A DNA stretch of 64,000 bases from Haliovirga abyssi (GCF_030295325.1 NZ_AP027059.1:558001-622000); one strand, 5' to 3'. Positions 35,420 to 44,742 are shown, counted from the first letter of the stretch. Notes: generated by a model not told the origin, from the sequence alone. Numbers and translations: made by a program.

Positions 35420-38400
35420 ATGAAATTAGTAGAATTTTCAATAAAAAGACCTGTTGCTATGACAATGATTATAATAACAATGTTAGTAGCAGGAGTTATA
35501 GCAATGTTAAATATGTCTGCTGAATTAATGCCAGATTTTGATATGCCAATTGTTTCAGTAAAAACAACTTGGGTAGGAGCTTCTCCTGAAGATATGGATA
35601 AATTAGTAACAGAAAAAATTGAAGATGCTCTTTCTGGAATAGATGGAGTAGATAAAGTTACTTCATATTCAGGTCAAAATTATTCATATGTAATTGTAGA
35701 ATTTGATTATGGAGTAGATACTGATAAAAAAGTTGATTTAATTCAAAATGAAGTTAGCAAAATAAGAGGCAAGTTACCAAGTGATATAACTGATCCATAT
35801 GTAACAAAGATGGATGTAACTGGTGGAACTGGAGTAGCAACAGTTGAAATGAGTGGAGCAGATTTGATGGAATTAAAAGGAATTGCGGACAATACAATAA
35901 AGCCTAGATTACAGCAAATTAAAGGAGTCGGAAGTGTAGAAGTAAGTGGCGGATTGGAAAAACGGATATTAATAGAGATTGATCCAAATAGATTAGCAAA
36001 TTACAATATGGATGTTAGCAGTGTTGTAAATATATTAAAAGCTTCAAATATAAATATCCCTGGTGGAATGGTTTATGAAGGGGATAAAGAGATGTTAATT
36101 AGAGTAATGGGAGAAATTAAAACTTTAGAACAAGTAAAAAATATAGTGATTAGCAACAAAAATAATGAGATATTGAGATTAAAAGATATATGTAATGTAA
36201 ATTTAACTACTAAAAAAAGAGAAACTTATAGTAGATTAAATGGAAAAACAGTATTATCTTTAAATATTAAAAAGACAAAAGATGGAAATGCAGTTGAAAT
36301 TGTTAAAAAGTTAAAAGAAGAATTAAAAGATATGAAAAATTATATATCGTCGGATATAGATTTAAAAATAAGTTATGATTCTTCAAAAGAGATAGGAGAT
36401 TCTATTAATACTGTGGTAAATAATGGATTAACTGGATTAGTTTTGGCTGCGATTATATTATTACTATTCTTAAAAAATATGAGAACAAGTGGAATTGTAG
36501 CAATGGCTATACCAACTTCGATAATCTTTGCAGTTTTTTTATTAAAGGTAAAAGGGGTATCATTAAATAGAATATCACTACTTGGATTAGCTTTGGGCGT
36601 TGGAATGGTTGTGGATAATTCTATAGTTGTTATTGATAATATATATAGGAAAATAACAGAAGAGGGAGAAAAAGTATTTGAAGCTGTAAGAGATGGAGCT
36701 TCTGAAATGGCTGTGCCTATAATTGCTTCTACAGCAACTTCAGTGGCAGTATTTGCTCCAATATTATTTACAAATGGAATGGCAAAAGAGATATTTCAAG
36801 ATTTAGCTTATTCAATAATATTTTCATTATTAGCTTCTATAATAATAGCATTAACTTTTGTACCTATGGTAGCTTCTAAAATATTAAAAAGTGGAGAGAA
36901 AAAAGATTTTGATGGTAAATTATTTACAAAAGTGAAATTTGGATATCATAAGTTACTGGATAGTGCATTAAAACATAAAGCTATAACATTATTTATAACA
37001 GGAATAGTTTTCTTTGGAGCTATATTTTTCGGAGTTAAAAATATAGAGATGGAGTTTATGCCAAAAGTTGATAATGCTCAATATAATGTTACAGCTGAAT
37101 TACCAAAAGGGTTAGATATAGAAAAAGCAAATAGAATAGCTTATCAAATGGAAAAAATAGTAAAAAATGATAAAAATACAATACAATATGCAACAGTAGT
37201 AAAAAAAGATGAAGTTAATATAAATGTTGATGTAATTAAGAAAAATAAAAGAAGAGAATCAATAGATGAAATAACTAAAAGAATGAGAGAAAAGTTAAAA
37301 GTGATTCCAGATGCAAAAATGAAATTTAGTTTAGGTTTTGGACCAAGTGGTGGAGATATTCAATTACAATTATTAGGAAGAAATCAAAAAATATTAGTTG
37401 ATGTTTCAAATGAAATAAAAAATAAGATGAGATCAATTGATGGATTTACAGATGTAAAATCTTCTTTTGAAGGTGGAAATCCAGAAGGTAAAATAGTAAT
37501 AGATAGAACAAAAGCACAATATTATGGATTAAGAGTTGCTCAAATTAACCAGATAATAAGTTATCAAATTTTGGGAACAGAACCATTTACAATAAAAACA
37601 GATGATGAAGAGGTAGATGTTAGCGTACAATTAATGAAGAAGTATAAAAATTCAAGTGAAAAATTAATGGAGATGAGAATAAAAACTCCAACTGGAAAAA
37701 CAATACAATTAAAAGATATAGCAGAGCTAAAAGTAGAAGAAGGTCCATCTGAAATAGTAAAAGAAAATAAAATAAAAAAAATTACTCTATCTGCAAATAG
37801 CTCTACAATGGCATTAAAAACAGCTGAAAAACAGATAAAAGAAGTGATAAATAATATGGAACTTCCTAAAGGAGTTACTTATAAATTTGGTGGAGAAAGT
37901 GAACAATTTTCAAAAGTGATGAAAGACTTAACCATAGCATTAGCATTAGCTATATTCTTAATATATTTCATTTTGGCTACACAATTTGAATCATTTATAT
38001 TACCGCTTATAGTAATGGGAACTTTGCCACTATCTGTAATTGGGATAATAATAGGACTTGTAATAACTGGAACTAATTTTAGTATGATGGTAATGATTGG
38101 AATAATAATGTTAGCGGGAATAGTTGTAAATAATGCAATAGTATTAATAGACTATATACATTCGTTAAGGGAAAAAGGGGTAGAATTAGTAGAAGCTATT
38201 AAAAAAGGTGGAGAAACTAGACTAAGACCTATACTAATGACAACATTTACAACAATATTTGGGATGATTCCATTAGCTTTAGGAATAGGAGAAGGTTCAG
38301 AATTTTTTAAAGGAATGGCAATTTCAGTAATATTTGGATTAGGGTTTGCAACGTTATTGACATTAGTAGTGATTCCTGTAATGTATTCAATAGTTGAAGG

Positions 38401-38440
38401 GATTAAGGAAAAAAGGAAAATAAGAAAAGAAATAAAATAA
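35420..38440 (+). CDS. RND-family multidrug efflux pump, inner-membrane component
   Basis: 1006-residue proton-driven exporter of the HAE1/AcrB type. Twelve membrane segments and two large periplasmic loops. The opening FSIKRPVAMTMIIITMLVAG, GVGMVVDNSIVVIDNIYRKI (TM4, with the Asp-Asn proton relay region), and FFKGMAISVIFGLGFATLLT (near TM12) are family signatures. The substrate cannot be read from sequence, and a divalent-metal role is unlikely given the HAE1-like TM4. It starts directly after the adaptor stop (TAGATG). The two-component pair 0.5 kb downstream may control it. Confidence 0.93.
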   Translation: MKLVEFSIKRPVAMTMIIITMLVAGVIAMLNMSAELMPDFDMPIVSVKTTWVGASPEDMDKLVTEKIEDALSGIDGVDKVTSYSGQNYSYVIVEFDYGVDTDKKVDLIQNEVSKIRGKLPSDITDPYVTKMDVTGGTGVATVEMSGADLMELKGIADNTIKPRLQQIKGVGSVEVSGGLEKRILIEIDPNRLANYNMDVSSVVNILKASNINIPGGMVYEGDKEMLIRVMGEIKTLEQVKNIVISNKNNEILRLKDICNVNLTTKKRETYSRLNGKTVLSLNIKKTKDGNAVEIVKKLKEELKDMKNYISSDIDLKISYDSSKEIGDSINTVVNNGLTGLVLAAIILLLFLKNMRTSGIVAMAIPTSIIFAVFLLKVKGVSLNRISLLGLALGVGMVVDNSIVVIDNIYRKITEEGEKVFEAVRDGASEMAVPIIASTATSVAVFAPILFTNGMAKEIFQDLAYSIIFSLLASIIIALTFVPMVASKILKSGEKKDFDGKLFTKVKFGYHKLLDSALKHKAITLFITGIVFFGAIFFGVKNIEMEFMPKVDNAQYNVTAELPKGLDIEKANRIAYQMEKIVKNDKNTIQYATVVKKDEVNINVDVIKKNKRRESIDEITKRMREKLKVIPDAKMKFSLGFGPSGGDIQLQLLGRNQKILVDVSNEIKNKMRSIDGFTDVKSSFEGGNPEGKIVIDRTKAQYYGLRVAQINQIISYQILGTEPFTIKTDDEEVDVSVQLMKKYKNSSEKLMEMRIKTPTGKTIQLKDIAELKVEEGPSEIVKENKIKKITLSANSSTMALKTAEKQIKEVINNMELPKGVTYKFGGESEQFSKVMKDLTIALALAIFLIYFILATQFESFILPLIVMGTLPLSVIGIIIGLVITGTNFSMMVMIGIIMLAGIVVNNAIVLIDYIHSLREKGVELVEAIKKGGETRLRPILMTTFTTIFGMIPLALGIGEGSEFFKGMAISVIFGLGFATLLTLVVIPVMYSIVEGIKEKRKIRKEIK

Positions 38441-38453
38441 ATTTACACACACT

Positions 38454-38502
38454 CTCTCCCTTTTTCCGATTTGGGTTTCCATTTTGGAGGAAGGGAGTTT
38501 TT
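38454..38502 (+). terminator. Probable terminator after the RND gene
   Basis: CTCTCTCCCTTTTTCC pairs imperfectly with GGAGGAAGGGAG; then TTTTTATTT. The loop is long, so confidence is moderate. Confidence 0.55.
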
Positions 38503-38564
38503 ATTTGAGATATTTAATTAGAAAATAAAGATAGAAAAAATTAGAAAAATAAGCTAGAATAGTA

Positions 38565-38592
38565 GTAAGGGCAATTCGTGAATTGCCCTTAC
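38565..38592. repeat. REP-like hairpin 1
   Basis: Perfect 13-bp arms GTAAGGGCAATTC/GAATTGCCCTTAC around GT. Confidence 0.85.
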
Positions 38593-38664
38593 AGCAGAGG
38601 TGTTAGATGCTATAAATGAAATAAATTTGTTTAGAATTTTTTTATTTAAAATAACAAATAGTAG

Positions 38665-38686
38665 GGGCGTTGCCGTTGGCACGCCC
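38665..38686. repeat. REP-like hairpin 2
   Basis: GGGCGTTGCC and GGCACGCCC pair with one bulged base; preceded by GTAG. It has the GTAGGGGCG form typical of dispersed REP-like units. Confidence 0.65.
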
Positions 38687-38773
38687 AAACATATAAAAAT
38701 ACATTTAAAATTTTGTATACAAATGGAATTTACGAAATGGATAATATATGGGGAAATGAGATGTAAAAAAATA

Positions 38774-38794
38774 GGGTTTGCCACCGGCAAACCC
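38774..38794. repeat. REP-like hairpin 3
   Basis: GGGTTTGCC/GGCAAACCC perfect 9-bp arms, followed by CCTACGGG, which mirrors the GTAGGGG at hairpin 2. Confidence 0.75.
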
Positions 38795-38899
38795 CTACGG
38801 GTCATGTGTATTCAATGCTATATTTGTTTAAAATGTAACATTGAACAGGGGAAATATTATAAAGTAAAATTATCATTATCAAAAAAGAAAGGGGGACAA

Positions 38900-39577
38900 A
38901 TGGAAAAAATATTAATAGTTGAAGATGAAAAAAGAATTTCCAGATTTATTGAATTACAATTAAAACATGAAGGATATAAAATAGATAGTGCTTTTGATGG
39001 ACGAGAGGCTTTGGATAAAATTAAAAATGGAGATTATGATTTGGTATTATTGGATATAATGATTCCTAAAATTAATGGAATAGAAGTATGCAGAAGAGTG
39101 CGGGAATATTCAAATATTCCTATAATTATGGTAACTGCAAAAGATGAAATGACAGATAAAGTTATTGGATTGGATTTGGGGGCAAATGACTACATAACAA
39201 AGCCTTTTGAGATAGAAGAACTTTTAGCAAGAATAAGAGTTCAATTAAGAGGTAAAACAAGTGGGGGAAAAACGGAAGGAAATATATTAAAAGCAGAAGA
39301 TTTAATTATGAATATAGAACAATGTATTGTAAAAAGAGGAGAGATAGAGATTGAATTGTCAAAAAAAGAGTTTGAACTGTTAGAATATCTTTTGATAAAT
39401 AAAGGAATTGTAGCAACAAGAGATAAAATTTTAAATAATGTATGGGGATATGATTATTTTGGAAATGATAATATTTTGGATGTTCATATAAAACATTTGA
39501 GAGATAAAATTGATAAGCCATTTGAGAAGAAGCTTATTAAAACTGTGAGGGGATTTGGATTTACTATAAAAAAATAG
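38900..39577 (+). CDS. OmpR-family response regulator
   Basis: 225-residue two-component regulator. Receiver domain 1-120 with VEDEKR, phospho-acceptor in LVLLDIMIPK (about Asp52), TAKD and the conserved Lys in YITKPFEIEE. The C-terminal winged helix has IELSKKEFELLEYLL, RDKILNNVWGYDYFG and IKTVRGFGFTIKK. The start is ATG 38900 after GGGGGA; the 100 residues available upstream in frame are encoded by repeats. The cognate kinase follows after 30 bases. Its target may be the RND operon upstream; this is inference from proximity. Confidence 0.93.
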   Translation: MEKILIVEDEKRISRFIELQLKHEGYKIDSAFDGREALDKIKNGDYDLVLLDIMIPKINGIEVCRRVREYSNIPIIMVTAKDEMTDKVIGLDLGANDYITKPFEIEELLARIRVQLRGKTSGGKTEGNILKAEDLIMNIEQCIVKRGEIEIELSKKEFELLEYLLINKGIVATRDKILNNVWGYDYFGNDNILDVHIKHLRDKIDKPFEKKLIKTVRGFGFTIKK

Positions 39578-39607
39578 AAGAATTAAAAAGAGAAAGGAGC
39601 TTAGATA

Positions 39608-41017
39608 ATGAAAATTTTTAAAAAATGGAAATTATCCAATAAATTGGCATTTACATATGGATTTGTATTTTTAATTACTTTTGCTACAATAAATTTTGTT
39701 ATTTTTAGAACTATTTTTGTATTTGGGGAGAAAGAGGCAAATGCACAGATGTCAGAAGTAAAAGAAATGGTAAAAAATGAGATAAATAATATGGTTGAAT
39801 TAAACAAAGGAGAAATGGAAAATAGAAAAAGAACTTATCAAATAGCAGAAAATATTTTGAAAAAAGGATTTGATACATATATTAGAATTTATAATGATGA
39901 TAAAATTATTGTTAATTCATTGGATAAAAATATTCCCAAATTTGATTATAAAAAAGATATTGAAAAATCAAAATTAGAAAAAATTGGAGATAAAGTTTAT
40001 TCTGTATATAATTTAAAATTAGATTTTAAAGGAAAAGAGATGTATATTCAATTTATAATGGATATAACAAGACAGTATGGATTTATAAAATTATTAAGAA
40101 AAAATATGATAATTGGAGAATTAATAGGACTTTTGATATCTATATTAGTGGGGAAATATTTAAGTAAGAGTTTATTAAAACCTATAAAAGAGATAACTAA
40201 AAATGCTAAATATATTACAATTAATGATTTGAGTAAAAGAGTATATTTGTCAAATAAACATGATGAAATATATGAATTGGGGAAGGTGCTTAATGAGATG
40301 ATTAGTAGATTAGAAGAGTCGTTTAAAAATCAGAATAAATTTATATCAGATGCTTCACATGAACTTAGGACACCGTTATCTGTAATGCAGGGATATTTAG
40401 AAATAATAGATGGATGGGGAAAAAATGAAAAAGAAGTTTTGGATGAATCTATAATTGCATTAAAAGAAGAAGTGACTAATATGAAAAATTTAGTGGAAAA
40501 ATTATTGTTTTTGGCAAAAGGTGAAAGTGGGAATATAAAGCTAAATAAAGAAAAAGTTATGCTTAATAAATTAGTAGAAAAGGTGATTAGAGATACAGAG
40601 ATAATGGTGCCAGATTATAAAATTATTAATAATATTAATGATGAAATAGAGGTGGAAATAGATTCAAATTTAATACAACAATGTATGAGAGGAATTATAG
40701 ACAACAGTATAAAATATAGTCAAGTCGATAAAAAAATAGAAATTAATTCGATAAATAAAGAGGGTATTGCTAAAATATCTATTAAGGATAATGGGATTGG
40801 AATGGAAAAAGAGGAATTAGATAAAGTTTTTGATAGATTTTATAGAATTGATGAATCTAGGACAAAAGATACAGGTGGGACAGGGCTTGGATTATCAATT
40901 GTAAAAACAATAATGGATCTGCATAATGGAGATATAAAAATAGATAGTCAGATGGGGAATGGGACTGAGATAACTATGATTTTTAAGTTGGATGTGAATA
41001 GGGATGGGGGGGATTAA
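39608..41017 (+). CDS. Sensor histidine kinase, partner of the OmpR regulator
   Basis: 469-residue membrane kinase. Two membrane segments (about 13-35 and 163-185) flank a periplasmic sensor region of about 125 residues. A HAMP domain (about 188-240) leads to HisKA with FISDASHELRTPLSVMQGYL (His251) and HATPase with N-box IIDNSIKYS and G-boxes DNGIGM and GGTGLGLSIVK. This is the canonical EnvZ-like layout. The ligand is unknown. Confidence 0.93.
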   Translation: MKIFKKWKLSNKLAFTYGFVFLITFATINFVIFRTIFVFGEKEANAQMSEVKEMVKNEINNMVELNKGEMENRKRTYQIAENILKKGFDTYIRIYNDDKIIVNSLDKNIPKFDYKKDIEKSKLEKIGDKVYSVYNLKLDFKGKEMYIQFIMDITRQYGFIKLLRKNMIIGELIGLLISILVGKYLSKSLLKPIKEITKNAKYITINDLSKRVYLSNKHDEIYELGKVLNEMISRLEESFKNQNKFISDASHELRTPLSVMQGYLEIIDGWGKNEKEVLDESIIALKEEVTNMKNLVEKLLFLAKGESGNIKLNKEKVMLNKLVEKVIRDTEIMVPDYKIINNINDEIEVEIDSNLIQQCMRGIIDNSIKYSQVDKKIEINSINKEGIAKISIKDNGIGMEKEELDKVFDRFYRIDESRTKDTGGTGLGLSIVKTIMDLHNGDIKIDSQMGNGTEITMIFKLDVNRDGGD

Positions 41018-41044
41018 GTAAAATAAAAGTTAGATGTAATTTTT

Positions 41045-41073
41045 TTGATAATTGAATAAAAAGATGGTATACT
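41045..41073 (+). promoter_or_regulatory. Promoter upstream of the HU gene
   Basis: TTGATA (41045-41050), 17-base spacer, TATACT (41068-41073). If used for HU (start 41402), the leader is about 320 bases and includes the nested R2 pair. Confidence 0.55.
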
Positions 41074-41154
41074 TATAATAAGAAACTGATTTGAAGATAA
41101 TTTATATATTTTTTAATACTCTTAAAAAACTTATGATAGGGTTGGAATTACTTA

Positions 41155-41352
41155 GGAATGGCTTAAAAATAACCTTCCGATTTTGTTTTAAAATACGCAA
41201 TGGTTTAGGAATGATTTAAAAACAACCTTTTTATTTTGTTTTAAAATACGTAATGGTTCAAGCGTTTTTATAACAAAATGTATAAAATTATTTTTAAACA
41301 TTCTTTAAGCGTTTTTATAACAAAAATGAGAAACTTATTTTTTAAACGTTCC
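41155..41352. repeat. R2 element carrying a second R2 element inside it
   Basis: Outer copy: 41155-41207 and 41308-41352, together about 98 bp, nearly identical to the reverse complement of the 32328 copy. Inner copy: 41208-41304 (GGAATG to CATTCT, 97 bp). TTA precedes (41205-41207) and follows (41305-41307) the inner copy, as expected for a target duplication. It fills most of the 384-base gap between the kinase and HU genes. Confidence 0.85.
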
Positions 41353-41401
41353 TTAAATTAATTTTTTTGTATCTGGAATCTATAAGGGAGAGTGAATTCT
41401 C

Positions 41402-41761
41402 ATGATAAAAAAAGAGTTTATAGCAAGATTATCAGCAAAGCTTGGAGAAAGAAGAGACAGAACTTATGAAGTGGTAGAAAGTTTCTGGGAAACTTTGGGG
41501 GAGTGTTTAGAGGAGGATGGGGAATTAAAATTATCAAGTTATGGAGTATTTAAAGTAAAAGAAACTGTAGAAAGAAATGTAAAACATCCAACAACTAAAG
41601 AGATAATAATAATTCCAAAGAAAAATGTTATAAAATTTTATGCAAGTAATAAATTAAAGATGAAAATAAATAATGATAGTAAAAAATCTAACTCTAAAAA
41701 GAGATTTTCGATAAAAGATGTTATGAAAAAAATCCCTAATATTTTTGGAAAAAAAATATAA
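41402..41761 (+). CDS. HU/IHF-family DNA-binding protein with basic tail
   Basis: 119-residue nucleoid protein. Residues 1-90 follow the HU fold (MIKKEFIARLSAKLGERRDR; GELKLSSYGVFKVKETVERN). The DNA-inserting arm reads NVKHPTTKEIIIIPKKN in place of the usual RNPxTG. A 28-residue Lys/Ser-rich C-terminal tail (SKKSNSKKRFSIKDVMKKIP) extends past normal HU length (about 90). The start is ATG 41402 with AGGGAGAG upstream. The long leader contains nested R2 elements. Confidence 0.87.
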   Translation: MIKKEFIARLSAKLGERRDRTYEVVESFWETLGECLEEDGELKLSSYGVFKVKETVERNVKHPTTKEIIIIPKKNVIKFYASNKLKMKINNDSKKSNSKKRFSIKDVMKKIPNIFGKKI

Positions 41762-41820
41762 AGTTTTTGATAAAATAATCGATAATAAATATGTGATTAA
41801 CATTTTTTAACCCTATCCAT

Positions 41821-41860
41821 AAAAATAGAGAACTAACCTGGTTCTCTATTTTTATTTTTT
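41821..41860. terminator. Bidirectional terminator
   Basis: AAAAATAGAGAAC/GTTCTCTATTTTT perfect 13-bp stem, loop TAACCTG. It serves the HU gene on + and the solute-binding gene on -, which converge here. Confidence 0.9.
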
Positions 41861-41876
41861 TGGATTTATAAAATTA

Positions 41877-42683
41877 TTATTTCAATTTATATTTATAACC
41901 ATATTCTTCATAAATTCTATTAATTGTACCATCTTTTTCCAGTTTTTCTATAATTCGATCATATTGTTTTAGAAATTTTTTGATTTTTTCTTCTCTTGTT
42001 GTATTTTCATGTGAAGTAGGTTTAAAAAAATCAGAATGAATACAAATAGGATCATAATATAGTTTATCTTTAAGAGGTTTTTTTAAATAATCAATTTTAT
42101 CTAGAACACCAGCTTCTTTTGATTCATAAAGAGTTGAACGTGTATTTAATGGAACTAAATCAAATCTTTTTCCAATTAATTTTTTTATTTGTAAGTTATT
42201 TTTGCTAGCATAATCAAATTTTAAAAATTTTTCAGCTTTCCAAAATTCTTCAGTATAAGAGGTTCCTCTAGTAACTCCTATTGTGTAATTTTTTAGATCT
42301 TCTAATTTATTATAGAATATTTTGTTTTTGTCTTCTTTTCGAATAAAAAAGTTCCATTTTATTCTTCTATATGATTTTTGAGGATATGCTAAAAATGAGA
42401 GTCTACTTTTTTTTATAGAATATCCTATTAACATTGAACATCTTCCTCTTTTTGCATATTCAACAGCTCTTTTAACTGCAGCAACAAACTTAAATTTATA
42501 GTTACTGATTTTCATATCTTTCATAACAAGTTGTAAAATTTCAATTGAAATTCCTTTTGTTGGACTAATTTTAAAAGGTTTTGTTGGTGTAGCATATATA
42601 ATAAATTCTTTTCCATCATTTCCTAAAATGACATTGTTGAAAATAAGGCTTAAACTTATAATAAATAGTATTTTTTTTAACAT
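41877..42683 (-). CDS. Periplasmic solute-binding protein, family 3-like
   Basis: 268-residue exported protein with a signal peptide (1-21, ending VILGN). The body resembles family-3 amino-acid-binding proteins: IYATPTKPFKI at the start, GISIEILQLVMKDM, RCSMLIGYSIKKSRLS, and TIGVTRGTSYTEEFW. No ABC permease or ATPase is adjacent, so it could be an orphan or sensor-type binding protein rather than a transporter part. The start is ATG (position 42683) with AAAGGAGTG upstream; the GTG nine bases earlier overlaps that site. Its leader contains a full R2 repeat. Confidence 0.8.
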   Translation of the reverse strand: MLKKILFIISLSLIFNNVILGNDGKEFIIYATPTKPFKISPTKGISIEILQLVMKDMKISNYKFKFVAAVKRAVEYAKRGRCSMLIGYSIKKSRLSFLAYPQKSYRRIKWNFFIRKEDKNKIFYNKLEDLKNYTIGVTRGTSYTEEFWKAEKFLKFDYASKNNLQIKKLIGKRFDLVPLNTRSTLYESKEAGVLDKIDYLKKPLKDKLYYDPICIHSDFFKPTSHENTTREEKIKKFLKQYDRIIEKLEKDGTINRIYEEYGYKYKLK

Positions 42684-42701
42684 TTTTATCACTCCTTTTT
42701 A

Positions 42702-42799
42702 AGATATTTTAAAAATAACATTCCAATTTTGTTATAAAATACGCAACGATTTAAGTACTTTTATAACAAAATACACAAAATTTATTTTTTAAACGTTCC
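42702..42799. repeat. R2 palindromic repeat
   Basis: About 98 bp ending CGTTCC; internal TTTTGTTATAAAATACGC and GTACTTTTATAACAAAA are inverted. The left tip is degraded (TTTTAAAAATAAC). Confidence 0.75.
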
Positions 42800-42880
42800 A
42801 TAAGAAAAAACTAGTCATCTTTTTTTGATTAAATCTTTCTATAAAATATATACAATAAAAATTTTTATTTCCTTTTTTTT

Positions 42881-42971
42881 AGTATGCGATTTTTCAAATT
42901 GAAATTTTTCAGAATCCCAAAATTTAGAAAAATATTTATACTCTACCAGATAAAAGCGTAGCTTATTTTTT
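42881..42971. repeat. R4 repeat, left end missing
   Basis: TATGCGATTTTTCAAATTG, AAATTTAGAAAAATATTTAT and GCGTAGCTTATTT match R4; the AAGCTACGC end is absent. Confidence 0.65.
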
Positions 42972-42989
42972 TCTTTTCAATAAAAGCAA

Positions 42990-43018
42990 TTGACAATTTA
43001 TCTTTTTTGTAGTACAAT
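42990..43018 (+). promoter_or_regulatory. Promoter of the redox/transport cassette
   Basis: TTGACA (42990-42995), 17-base spacer, TACAAT (43013-43018). Just downstream, TTAAGTAAATAGTTAATTAG contains several TTAA-type half sites that could bind a repressor. Confidence 0.7.
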
Positions 43019-43057
43019 AAATTAAGTAAATAGTTAATTAGTTAAAGGAGGAAAATT

Positions 43058-44014
43058 ATGTTTGGATGGTTAGATAATTTAGTTAGGTATATTGTAGAAA
43101 ATATTTTTAATATATCTATGGATACAAGGCTTGGAGGAAGTGTTCATTTTTTTATATATGATACTGTGAAAATTTTAATTTTATTATCTTTTATGATTTT
43201 TATAATATCTTATGTTAGAAGTTATTTTCCTGCAGAGCGAACTAAGAAAATTTTAGAAAGATTTAGCGGTATTACAGCAAATATAATGGCATCGTTATTG
43301 GGAATAGTTACGCCATTTTGTTCTTGTTCATCAGTTCCATTGTTTATAGGATTTGTAGAGGCAGAGGTTTCCTTAGGGGTTACATTTTCATTTTTAATAA
43401 CATCACCTATTGTGAATGAAGCGGCATTTGCTATTTTATTAGCATCATTTGGTTGGAAAATTGCTACTATTTATGTTATAACAGGAGTAGTAGTTGGAGT
43501 AATAGGAGGAATTATTATTGACAAACTACATATGGAAAAATATGTAGAAGAGTATGTGTATCAAATGAAAGTTGGAGATGTAGATATAGTTAAGATGAGT
43601 CAAAATGAGAGAGTAAACTTTGCAAAAGATAATGTAATAGAAATAGTAAAAAAAGTTTGGTTGTTTTTATTAATAGGAATAGGATTAGGAGCTCTAATAC
43701 ATGGATGGGCACCGCAAGAGATGTTAGCAAAATATGCAGGGCCTAATAATCCATTTGCAGTATTAGTAGCAGTAATATTAGGAGTTCCACTTTATTCAAA
43801 TGCTTTAGGAACAATACCAATAGCAGAAGCTCTTATTAATAAAGGAGTAGGAATTGGAACAGCTCTTGCATTTATGATGGCAGTAACAGCAATGTCAATG
43901 CCAGAAATGATATTATTAAGAAAAGTAATAAAACCTAAGTTAATAGCAACTTTTGTAACAATAACTGGAATAGGGATTGTATTGGTAGGGTATTTATTTA
44001 ACTGGTTATTGTAA
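43058..44014 (+). CDS. Permease of the DUF318/ArsP-like family
   Basis: 318-residue inner-membrane protein with eight or so membrane segments. The signature GIVTPFCSCSSVPLFIGFVE (Cys pair motif) and SFLITSPIVNEAAFAILLAS place it among predicted permeases that include ArsP, an exporter of trivalent organoarsenicals. The second half repeats the fold (GVPLYSNALGTIPIAEALIN). The real substrate here is unknown. It is the first gene of a six-gene same-strand cassette with redox proteins. The start is ATG 43058 after AAAGGAGG. Confidence 0.85.
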   Translation: MFGWLDNLVRYIVENIFNISMDTRLGGSVHFFIYDTVKILILLSFMIFIISYVRSYFPAERTKKILERFSGITANIMASLLGIVTPFCSCSSVPLFIGFVEAEVSLGVTFSFLITSPIVNEAAFAILLASFGWKIATIYVITGVVVGVIGGIIIDKLHMEKYVEEYVYQMKVGDVDIVKMSQNERVNFAKDNVIEIVKKVWLFLLIGIGLGALIHGWAPQEMLAKYAGPNNPFAVLVAVILGVPLYSNALGTIPIAEALINKGVGIGTALAFMMAVTAMSMPEMILLRKVIKPKLIATFVTITGIGIVLVGYLFNWLL

Positions 44015-44055
44015 AGCTATAGAAAAAACAAAAATTATAATGGGAGGTAATGAAA

Positions 44056-44703
44056 ATGGGAAAAAAATTACCAGAAAAATTTGCTAAATGGCATGGAGTG
44101 GATAGGACTAAAATTCCTTGGTATCCAATAGTTGATACAGAAAAATGTATTGGATGTAAATTATGTTTTGTATCTTGTGGTAGGGGTGTTTATAACTTTG
44201 ATATGAAGAGTAATAAAGCAATAGTTGAAAACAAATTTCAATGTCTTGTGGGTTGTACAACTTGTGCAGCAATATGTCCAGTTGAAGCTATATCATTTCC
44301 AGATAAGGAAATAGTACATGAAATAGAAAAAGAGGAAAAAATATTAGTAAAAATACAAAAAATAGCAAAAGAGAAAAAAATTAAAATGGATATAGATAAA
44401 ATAGAAAAAGAAGTATTGGAAAATATATCTAAAGCTAAAATTTCAAAAGAATATGAGATAGCTGGGCTTATAATAGGTAAAGAAATATTTAAAGAAATTT
44501 ATTCAGAAATTAAAGATTGCTCTGTTGATATTGTAGATATTAATATTAAAACTTCATCATTAAGAGGAACTATAGATTTAGATGCTCCAACTGTAGCTAC
44601 ATTTAAAATTATATCAACAGAGATGGAGGATATAACTAAATGTGAAGATAAGATAGCAAAGTTAATAGTAAAAAATGGTATTGTAATTCTAAAAAAAGAT
44701 TAA
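44056..44703 (+). CDS. Two-cluster ferredoxin with a novel C-terminal domain
   Basis: 215-residue protein. Residues 1-95 carry two 4Fe-4S motifs, CIGCKLCFVSCGRGVY and CLVGCTTCAAICP (the second spaced x3-x2-x3). After a helical linker, residues about 105-215 form a small alpha/beta domain (with VDIVDINIKTSSLRG and PTVATFKIIS) that I do not recognise. It probably supplies electrons to the thiol-disulfide or metalloid chemistry of the cassette. I prefer ATG 44056, eight bases after GGAGG, to ATG 44050. Confidence 0.75.
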   Translation: MGKKLPEKFAKWHGVDRTKIPWYPIVDTEKCIGCKLCFVSCGRGVYNFDMKSNKAIVENKFQCLVGCTTCAAICPVEAISFPDKEIVHEIEKEEKILVKIQKIAKEKKIKMDIDKIEKEVLENISKAKISKEYEIAGLIIGKEIFKEIYSEIKDCSVDIVDINIKTSSLRGTIDLDAPTVATFKIISTEMEDITKCEDKIAKLIVKNGIVILKKD

Positions 44704-44742
44704 ATAATATTAAAAAAATAAAAAAGAAAGAAGGGTAATAAA

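Larger units (their letters stand above)
38441..38899. other. Gene-free stretch with three GC-rich hairpins before the OmpR/HK pair
   Basis: 459 bases. Beyond the terminator it contains three GC-rich hairpins (38565-38592, 38665-38686, 38774-38794), much richer in GC than the surroundings. An open frame runs through from 38600 into the response regulator, but the repeats make translation here unlikely. Confidence 0.65.
42684..43057. other. 374-base divergent intergenic region
   Basis: It holds an R2 copy (42702-42799), an R4 copy missing its left end (42881-42971), and the promoter of the redox/transport cassette (42990-43018). I see no gene. Confidence 0.7.

Noticed and set aside
35420-38440. 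CzcA-type heavy-metal exporter
   Set aside because: The TM4 region and length (1006) fit the HAE1 multidrug group better than the metal-exporting group.
38600-38899. Upstream extension of the OmpR regulator by 100 codons
   Set aside because: The segment consists of REP-like hairpins and the receiver domain begins at ATG 38900 with a good ribosome site.
41155-41352. Possible CRISPR-like repeat array
   Set aside because: There are only two units, one inside the other, with no regular spacers and no cas genes nearby.
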